Below, one piece after another: positions 57,207 to 64,000 of a stretch of 64,000 nucleotides of DNA. The translations under genes and the position numbers were made by a program. The stretch's first letter is position 1. Each line of letters begins with the position of its first letter. The DNA is from Nevskia sp. (GTDB lineage: Bacteria; Pseudomonadota; Gammaproteobacteria; Nevskiales; Nevskiaceae). The DNA is taken from the NCBI GenBank assembly GCA_019689635.1, contig JADGHB010000001.1:62001-126000 (forward strand), read 5' to 3'. The notes beneath the pieces are model-generated. The model did not search any database. It saw only the letters and a program-made list of their open reading frames with translations, and was not told the DNA's origin.

Positions 57207-58250
57207 ATGAATCTCAAGGGCATCAGCATCAAAGTCCACGACATGTCGCTGCGCGACGGCATGCACCCCAAGCGCCACCAGATCACGGTGGAGCAGATGA
57301 AAGCCATCGCCAAGGGCCTCGACGAGGCCGGCGTGCCGCTGATCGAGGTCACCCACGGCGACGGCCTGGGCGGCGCCTCGGTGAACTACGGCTTTCCGGC
57401 AGCCAGCGACGAGGAATACCTGCGCGCGGTGATCCCCCTGCTCAAGCGCGCCAAGGTTTCGGCGCTGCTCTTGCCCGGCATCGGCACGGTCGATGATCTC
57501 AAGATGGCCGCCGACTGCGGCATCCACACCATCCGCGTGGCCACGCACTGCACCGAGGCCGACGTCGCCGAGCAGCACATCGCGCTGGGCCGCAAGATGG
57601 GCCTGGACACGGTGGGCTTCCTGATGATGGCGCACATGATCGAGCCGCAGGCGCTCGTCAAACAGGCGCTCCTGATGGAGTCCTACGGCGCCCACTGCGT
57701 CTATGTCACCGACTCGGCCGGATATATGCTGCCGGACGACGTCTCCGCGCGCGTAGGCCTGCTGCGCGAGAAGCTGCGCCCCGAGACCGAGATCGGCTTT
57801 CACGGCCATCACAATCTCTCCATGGGCGTGGCCAATTCGCTGGCCGCGGTCGAAGCCGGCGCGCGGCGCATCGACTGTGCCTGCGGCGGCATGGGCGCCG
57901 GCGCCGGCAACACGCCGCTGGAAGTCTTCGTGGCGGTGTGCAACCGCATGGGGATCGAAACCGGGATCGACGTGTTCAAGGCTTCCGACGTGGCCGAGGA
58001 TCTGGTCACGCCGATTCTGGATTTCCCGGTGCGCATCGACCGCAACGCGCTCACGCTGGGCTACGCCGGGGTCTATTCCAGCTTTCTGCTGTTCGCCCAG
58101 CGCGCGGAACAGAAATACGGCGTGCCGGCGCGCGAAATCCTGCTCGAGCTGGGCCGCAAGAAGATGGTCGGCGGCCAGGAGGACATGATCGAGGACACCG
58201 CGCTCACCATGGCGCGCGAGCGCGGGCTTAAGCCGCAAGCAGCGGCCTGA
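57207..58250 (+). CDS. hsaF: 4-hydroxy-2-oxovalerate aldolase, HsaF/TesG-like
   Basis: [65 protein letters not shown]. Confidence 0.92.
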   Translation: MNLKGISIKVHDMSLRDGMHPKRHQITVEQMKAIAKGLDEAGVPLIEVTHGDGLGGASVNYGFPAASDEEYLRAVIPLLKRAKVSALLLPGIGTVDDLKMAADCGIHTIRVATHCTEADVAEQHIALGRKMGLDTVGFLMMAHMIEPQALVKQALLMESYGAHCVYVTDSAGYMLPDDVSARVGLLREKLRPETEIGFHGHHNLSMGVANSLAAVEAGARRIDCACGGMGAGAGNTPLEVFVAVCNRMGIETGIDVFKASDVAEDLVTPILDFPVRIDRNALTLGYAGVYSSFLLFAQRAEQKYGVPAREILLELGRKKMVGGQEDMIEDTALTMARERGLKPQAAA

Positions 58251-58276
58251 ACCTCGCACCGGCGGTGACGTTCAGG
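58246..58276. terminator. Nested inverted repeat between convergent hsaF and ABC permease genes
   Basis: CCTGAAC-ctcg-CACCG-G-CGGTG-ac-GTTCAGG overlapping both gene ends. Confidence 0.35.
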
Positions 58277-59042
58277 ACTTCAGGCGGTAGCCGGTCCTGA
58301 ACATCCAGGCCACCACGGCCAGGCATACGACGAGAAACAGCACGATCATGGCGAGACTCAGGCCCACCGCCACGTCGGCGTTGCCGTAGAAACTCCAGCG
58401 AAAACCGCTCACCAGATAGACCACCGGGTTGAGCAGAGCGATCTTCTGCCACAGCGGCGGCAGCATGTTGATCGAATAAAAACTGCCGCCGAGGAAGGTC
58501 AGCGGCGTGATCACCATCAGCGGAATCACCTGGAGCTGCTCGAAGTTCTGCGCCCAGATGCCGAGGATGAACCCGAACAGGCAGAAGCTCAGCGCGGTGA
58601 GCACCAGGAAGGCGAGCATCCACACCGGGTGCGCGATGGAGTAAGCCACGAACAGGCGCGCGGTGCCGAGGATCAGCGCGCCGAGCAACAGCGACTTGGT
58701 CGCCGCCGCGCCCACGTAGCCGGCCAGCGCCTCGAAGGGCGACACCGGCGCCGACAGCAGCTCGTAGATGGTGCCGGCCCACTTCGGCAGGTAGATGCCG
58801 AACGAGGCGTTGGACACGCTCTCGGACAGCAGCGACAGCATCACCAGGCCGGGGATGATGAAAGCGGCGTACGGCACCTCGCCGATGGCGCCCACGCGCG
58901 CGCCGATGGCGGCACCGAAAACCACGAAGTACAGCGCGGTGGAAAGCACCGGCGCGGCGGCGCTCTGCATCAGCGTGCGGAACCAGCGCGCCATCTCGAA
59001 ACGGTAGATCGCGGCGACTGCATACCAATTGGCGGTGGACAT
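58272..59042 (-). CDS. ABC-2 type transporter permease
   Basis: [16 protein letters not shown]...[57 protein letters not shown]. Confidence 0.9.
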   Translation of the reverse strand: MSTANWYAVAAIYRFEMARWFRTLMQSAAAPVLSTALYFVVFGAAIGARVGAIGEVPYAAFIIPGLVMLSLLSESVSNASFGIYLPKWAGTIYELLSAPVSPFEALAGYVGAAATKSLLLGALILGTARLFVAYSIAHPVWMLAFLVLTALSFCLFGFILGIWAQNFEQLQVIPLMVITPLTFLGGSFYSINMLPPLWQKIALLNPVVYLVSGFRWSFYGNADVAVGLSLAMIVLFLVVCLAVVAWMFRTGYRLKS

Positions 59043-59968
59043 CAGGCGGCCTTCCTCACCAGATCGACGAAGATGTCCTCCAGCGAGGACTCGCGGGACC
59101 GCAGGCTCTTGAAGTCGATGCCGTGCGCGTGCAGCCTGCGCAGCAGCGCGGCGATGCCGGTCTCCTCGCTGCTCGCGTCGTAGCGGTAGGTCAACACCCA
59201 GCCGTCGGCCGACAGCTCCAGCGGCTGGCTCGCCAGTTCCTCCGGAATCCGCGCCAGGGGCTGCTGCAACTGCAGGGAAAGCTCTTTCTTGCCCAGCTTG
59301 CGCATCAGCGCCAGCTTGTCTTCCACCACGATCAGCTCGCCTTTGTGGATCACGCCGATGCGGTCGGCCATCTCCTCGGCTTCCTCGATGTAGTGCGTGG
59401 TGAGGATGATGGTGACCCCCTCGGCGCGCAGACGGCGCACCAGGGCCCACATCTCGCGACGCAGCTCGACGTCCACCCCGGCGGTGGGCTCGTCGAGGAA
59501 CAGCACCGAGGGCTCGTGCGCCAGCGCCTTGGCGATCATCACCCGCCGCTTCATGCCGCCGGACAGGGTCATGATCTTCTCGTCGCGCTTGTCCCACAGC
59601 GCCAGGTCGCGCAGCACTTTTTCCAGGTGCGCGGCATCCGGCGGCTTGCCGAACAAGCCGCGCGAAAAGCGGACCGCCGCCCACACGCTCTCGAACGCCT
59701 CGGTGTGCAGCTCCTGCGGCACCAGGCCGATCCGCGAGCGCGCCGCGCGCCAGTCGCTGATGATGTCGTGGCCGTCCACGGTCACCCGCCCGGCGCTGGG
59801 CCGCACGAGACCGCACACCACGTGGATCAGCGTGGTCTTGCCCGCGCCGTTGGGGCCGAGCAGGGCGAAGATCTCGCCGCGCTCAATGTCGAGATCGATG
59901 CCCTTGAGCGCCCGGAAGCCGTTGGCATAGGTCTTGGTGAGCCCGCGGATGGAAATGACGGATGGCAT
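59042..59968 (-). CDS. ABC transporter ATP-binding protein
   Basis: [57 protein letters not shown]. Confidence 0.95.
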   Translation of the reverse strand: MPSVISIRGLTKTYANGFRALKGIDLDIERGEIFALLGPNGAGKTTLIHVVCGLVRPSAGRVTVDGHDIISDWRAARSRIGLVPQELHTEAFESVWAAVRFSRGLFGKPPDAAHLEKVLRDLALWDKRDEKIMTLSGGMKRRVMIAKALAHEPSVLFLDEPTAGVDVELRREMWALVRRLRAEGVTIILTTHYIEEAEEMADRIGVIHKGELIVVEDKLALMRKLGKKELSLQLQQPLARIPEELASQPLELSADGWVLTYRYDASSEETGIAALLRRLHAHGIDFKSLRSRESSLEDIFVDLVRKAA

Positions 59969-60093
59969 GGGTACGGAATCCAAAACGCGCGCATGATAGC
60001 GCGTCCACGATCGCCGCCGACCGGCGCGTTGCGCACGCCGCCCGCTTGGGCTGCAATACGCGCCCGGACGGAACGTCCACGCCCCGAGCACGC

Positions 60094-60837
60094 ATGACCC
60101 CCGCAACGGCCTCGGAAGAAGCGCTCGCAACCCTCGTGGCGCGCAGCGGCCACGCCTTCGTGCCCGGCGCGGCGATGCGGCCGCTCCTGGAAACGCACGG
60201 CGCGCTTGCCGACTGGGAGCGCTTCGCGCAAAGCTGGGCGCACCTGCCGGTGGACCGCTATCTCGCCGACCGCGGACGCTACCGGCGGCGGCGTTACGCG
60301 GTTTATTCGCTGAGCCCCTCAGGAGAAATCCGGCGCCAGCCGCACCAGCCGCACTACCAGAGCCGCGACTACAACCCGCTCTACGGCGGTATCGAACGCT
60401 GGTTCGAACCGATCGAAGACCAGCTCGACCTTGGCGACAGCCTCCCGACCGTGCTGCGCTTCGCCGCGGGTTTCTTCGGCCGGCTGGCGCCCCAGGTCGC
60501 GCGCTGGCACGCGGAGGTACACCAGTTCCGCATCGAGGCGCACCCCGAAGCGCCGGGCCAGCCGACGCCGGAAGGCGTGCACCGCGACGGGGTGGATTAC
60601 GTGCTGGTGCTCATGGTGCGCCGACACAACATCGACGCCGGCGTCACCTCCATCCACGCGCCAGACGGCACGTCCCTGGGTAGCTTCACCCTCGCCGATC
60701 CCTGCGACGCGGCGCTGATCGACGATGCGCGGGTGTATCACGGCGTCACGCCCGTGGTGCCGCTCGATGCGACACGGCCGGCGCATCGCGACGTGCTGGT
60801 GGTGACCTTAAGACGCGAAACCTCGAGCGCGGCTTAG
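60094..60837 (+). CDS. 2OG-Fe dioxygenase family protein
   Basis: [64 protein letters not shown]. Confidence 0.75.
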   Translation: MTPATASEEALATLVARSGHAFVPGAAMRPLLETHGALADWERFAQSWAHLPVDRYLADRGRYRRRRYAVYSLSPSGEIRRQPHQPHYQSRDYNPLYGGIERWFEPIEDQLDLGDSLPTVLRFAAGFFGRLAPQVARWHAEVHQFRIEAHPEAPGQPTPEGVHRDGVDYVLVLMVRRHNIDAGVTSIHAPDGTSLGSFTLADPCDAALIDDARVYHGVTPVVPLDATRPAHRDVLVVTLRRETSSAA

Positions 60838-60892
60838 CGCGATGCGCGGGTTGCGCGATCGGGGGCTCGCCTCCTGACCGCCGCAGCGCGAA

Positions 60893-61393
60893 TCACTCCG
60901 GCGCCGACAGCGAACGGCCGGCGCAGACGGCCTTGACGGCCGCCTCGTCCAGCGCCAGCACCAGGGTCGAGGTCACCGTGAAACGCGTGGCGGAAATCTT
61001 CCACGCGCCGCGCACCTTGCGGTATTCGTCCTCGTAGAACCCGGCGAGCTGGGTGAGGCGCCGCTGCCGGGTGTCGATGAGCTGGTAGTGCAAGTTCCAC
61101 AGGCCGCGCGCGCGGCTGTCGTCCAGCACCTCGATCTGCGGATTGGCGGCGTGGTGCAGCTCGACCATGTGCGGATGGCAAGCGATCGCGGTGAAAACCT
61201 CGACCAGCGCGTCGGCGTTCTCGAACTTGCCCACCGCGCCGTAATCGATCGCCACCGGTCCATCGGCGAAGCAGGCGCGCATGCCGGCCGGATCCTTGCG
61301 ATCGCAGGAGAAGAAGTACCGCGCCTTGAGCGCGCGGATGGCCTCGCGGTCCTCCAGCTCGCGCAAGCGCCGTTGCAGTTCGTCCAGGTTCAT
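60893..61393 (-). CDS. SnoaL/NTF2-like protein
   Basis: LRELEDREAIRALKARYFFSCDRKDPAGMRACFADGPVAIDYG. Confidence 0.78.
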   Translation of the reverse strand: MNLDELQRRLRELEDREAIRALKARYFFSCDRKDPAGMRACFADGPVAIDYGAVGKFENADALVEVFTAIACHPHMVELHHAANPQIEVLDDSRARGLWNLHYQLIDTRQRRLTQLAGFYEDEYRKVRGAWKISATRFTVTSTLVLALDEAAVKAVCAGRSLSAPE

Positions 61394-61580
61394 GTCGGCT
61401 CCGCTTTTTTCCAGTACAGCGAAGGTTTCGCGGCGCCGAATCCCCCGTTCGGCTGAGGCCTACTCCAAACAGAGGAAGCCTTCGCGAGACCTTCGTCGTA
61501 CGGTGCCACCCTAAAAATAGCAGCGGGCTCGGGGCCGGCCGCGGCAACCGGGTCGCCAGCGAGGCGAGGGGAGCCCAAGC

Positions 61581-63401
61581 ATGAAGCTGCGGACGATTCT
61601 GCCGGTACCGTTCGCCGGCCTGGCAATCGGCGTGCTGGTGTTTCTGTTGCCGCGCACGCAAGTGGACAACGAGCTTCACCTCGAACGTCTGCGTCGCCTG
61701 CAAGCGGTGGACGTCCTCGACGTGCAGCTCAACCGCCTGGTGTCGGAAGCGCGCGTCAGCTCGCTGGACAGCATGACCGATGCGGGCACCGTCATTACCC
61801 GCAAGCTCGGCGATGCGCTCGACGCGCTGGATCACGGCCCGCGTTCGCTGCGCGGGCTTTCGCCGACGCTCGATCGCGCGCTGGCCACCTTCATCGACTC
61901 GATGGACGAAAAGTCCGCGCTGGCCTACGACTTCCAAGCGCGCAACGTTCAGCTCAACGACCGCCTGGTCCAGAACCTCGACTCGGTGCCCGCCCTGATC
62001 GAAGCGCTGGCCGCTGCGGCGCCCGCGGCGCAGCGCGAGACGGTACGCGACCTGAGCTCGCGCCTGCAGACCGAAGTGCTGACCCTGGGCGTGACGCCCT
62101 CGCCGAGCAACATGCCGCAGATCGCCCAGCTTCTCGACCAGCTCGGCGCGGCGGTCCCCAAGGCGCCGGCGAGCTATACCGAAGCCTTGACCCAGCTCCA
62201 CGGCCGGCTCGACCAGGTGCTAGAGGACAAGAACGATCTGGTCGGCCGTCTGAAGGATTTCCTCGGCCGTCCCACCGATCGGGAGTTGCGCGCGGTGGAG
62301 CAGGATTACCTCGACTGGCACCAGGGCCAAGTGGATACGGCCAACCGCTACCGCATCGGCCTGGCGAGCTACGCCGCGGCCCTGCTGCTAGGCCTGGCCT
62401 GGCTGGGTCTGCGCTTGCGCCGTAGCTACCGCGAACTCGACCGCGCCAACGCCGGACTGCTCCACGCCAACGAGCACCTGGAAGAACAGGTCGAGGTCCG
62501 CACCCGAGATCTCAAACGCGCGCTCGACGAGCTGCGCGCCTCGCAGGCTCAGCTCATCCAGTCGGAGAAGATGGCCTCGCTCGGACAGATGGTCGCGGGC
62601 ATCGCGCACGAGATCAACACGCCGCTCGGTTACGTGCGCAGCAACGCCGGCATCGTGCGCAAAACGCTCACCGAGCTGCGCACGTTGATCGCCGCGCAAT
62701 CCCGCGCGCTGCGCCTGCTGCACGACCAACATGCCGATGAAGCAGAAGTGGCGCAAGCGCTCTCCATCGCGCTTGCGCACCAGGAATCGCTTGATCCCGA
62801 ACCGCTGACCGAGGATCTCGACAGCTTGCTCGGGGACGCCGAGCACGGCCTGTCGCAGATCGGGGAGCTGGTCTCCGGCCTCAAGGACTTTGCGCGCGTG
62901 GATCGCAGCCGCACCGATCTGTACAACCTCAACGAGGGACTCGAAGCCGCGCTCAAGATCTGCCACAACCAGCTCAAGCACCGCATCGAGGTCGTGCGCG
63001 CCTACGGCAAGCTGCCGGACATCGAGTGCTCGCCTTCGCAGTTGAACCAAGTGTTTCTCAATCTGTTCACCAACGCGGCGCAAGCGATCGAGGGCCGGGG
63101 ACGTATTTACGTCCACACCGCGGCCGAAGCCGATGGCGTGGTGGTGCGTGTGCTCGACACCGGCTGCGGCATGAGCGAGGAAGTGCGCGCGCGCATTTTC
63201 GAACCCTTCTTCACGACCAAGCCGGTCGGCCAGGGCACTGGCCTGGGTCTGTCGATCGTTTACCGCATCGTGGAAGATCACGGCGGGCGCATCGAGGTGC
63301 GTTCCCAGCCTGGCAAGGGCAGCGAGTTCATCGTCCGCCTGCCGCTGCGCCAAGCGCGTCCCGAAGCCCCCGCGACGACCTCCACCGCGGTCGCCGCATG
63401 A
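61581..63401 (+). CDS. Membrane sensor histidine kinase (HisKA/HATPase_c)
   Basis: N-terminal [23 protein letters not shown] second [31 protein letters not shown]-box, [18 protein letters not shown]. Confidence 0.9.
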   Translation: MKLRTILPVPFAGLAIGVLVFLLPRTQVDNELHLERLRRLQAVDVLDVQLNRLVSEARVSSLDSMTDAGTVITRKLGDALDALDHGPRSLRGLSPTLDRALATFIDSMDEKSALAYDFQARNVQLNDRLVQNLDSVPALIEALAAAAPAAQRETVRDLSSRLQTEVLTLGVTPSPSNMPQIAQLLDQLGAAVPKAPASYTEALTQLHGRLDQVLEDKNDLVGRLKDFLGRPTDRELRAVEQDYLDWHQGQVDTANRYRIGLASYAAALLLGLAWLGLRLRRSYRELDRANAGLLHANEHLEEQVEVRTRDLKRALDELRASQAQLIQSEKMASLGQMVAGIAHEINTPLGYVRSNAGIVRKTLTELRTLIAAQSRALRLLHDQHADEAEVAQALSIALAHQESLDPEPLTEDLDSLLGDAEHGLSQIGELVSGLKDFARVDRSRTDLYNLNEGLEAALKICHNQLKHRIEVVRAYGKLPDIECSPSQLNQVFLNLFTNAAQAIEGRGRIYVHTAAEADGVVVRVLDTGCGMSEEVRARIFEPFFTTKPVGQGTGLGLSIVYRIVEDHGGRIEVRSQPGKGSEFIVRLPLRQARPEAPATTSTAVAA

Positions 63402-64000
63402 ATCCCGCGACCGCCGTCAGCGTCGGCACTGCCAAGCCGCGTGTGCTATTCGTGGATGACGAACCGCGCGTGCTCACCAGCCTGCGCATGCTGTTCCGCG
63501 GCCAGTACGAAATCCATTGCGCGCAAGGCGGCGCGCAGGCACTGGAGCTGTTGCGTCGCCAACCGGTGGACGTGATCGTGTCCGACCAGCGCATGCCCGG
63601 CATGACCGGCATCGAGCTGCTGCGCGCGGCGCGCGAGCTCAATCCCGCGGCCATGCGCATCCTGCTCACCGGCTATTCCGATCTCAACGCCATCATCGGG
63701 TCGATCAACGAGGGCGAGATCTTCCGCTTCGTCGCCAAGCCCTGGTCGAACGAAGACCTGACGGCCACGGTCGCGCGCGCAGTCGCAGCGGCGCGCGCCA
63801 GCCTGGCCGTCGCCTCGGCGCGGCCGGACCTTCCGACATCCGAGATGCCGGCGTCGGCCGGCGTGCTGGTACTCGACGACGATCCTGCGGTGTTCGCGCA
63901 AATCCAGGCCATCCTCGGCGCCGGCTACCGTGTACACGGCGCCACGGGCCTGGAGCAGGCCGTGGATGTCCTCGCGCGCGAGCGCGTCGGCGTGATCATC
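63398..64000 (+). CDS. Response regulator with two tandem receiver domains, 3' end outside window
   Basis: Reads [33 protein letters not shown]...VIVSDQRMPGMTGIELL... then VLVLDDDPAVFAQIQAILGAGYRVHGATGLEQAVDVLARERVGVII; ATGA overlap with kinase. Confidence 0.85.
   Translation, partial: MNPATAVSVGTAKPRVLFVDDEPRVLTSLRMLFRGQYEIHCAQGGAQALELLRRQPVDVIVSDQRMPGMTGIELLRAARELNPAAMRILLTGYSDLNAIIGSINEGEIFRFVAKPWSNEDLTATVARAVAAARASLAVASARPDLPTSEMPASAGVLVLDDDPAVFAQIQAILGAGYRVHGATGLEQAVDVLARERVGVII

Overview
This is a high-GC bacterial chromosome window, by gene content probably proteobacterial (TonB-dependent receptor, CopA/CopB, CpxRA-like two-component system). It is dominated by an aerobic 9,10-seco steroid degradation locus. 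Genes recognised by translated motifs are kshA, kshB, at least one kstD plus two divergent KstD-like flavoproteins, hsaA, hsaC, hsaD, hsaE, hsaG, hsaF, ipdA, ipdB, a fadD3-like ligase, a ketosteroid isomerase, seven SDR dehydrogenases, an OYE-family reductase, a TonB receptor and a LuxR-type regulator. Embedded in or next to it are: an ECF42-like sigma factor with DGPF/YCII proteins; a complete IS630-type element inserted exactly in the stop codon of a 1535-aa SF1 helicase-nuclease (candidate defence gene); a copper-resistance island with two matching MerR/CueR-type promoters; a GH5 endoglycoceramidase-like lipoprotein inside a steroid operon; a translationally coupled DUF3604-PpiC-HupE operon of unknown role; and a CpxRA-like system. 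No CRISPR array, tRNA or rRNA was recognised. All assignments come from reading the sequence and supplied ORFs; no database search was run.
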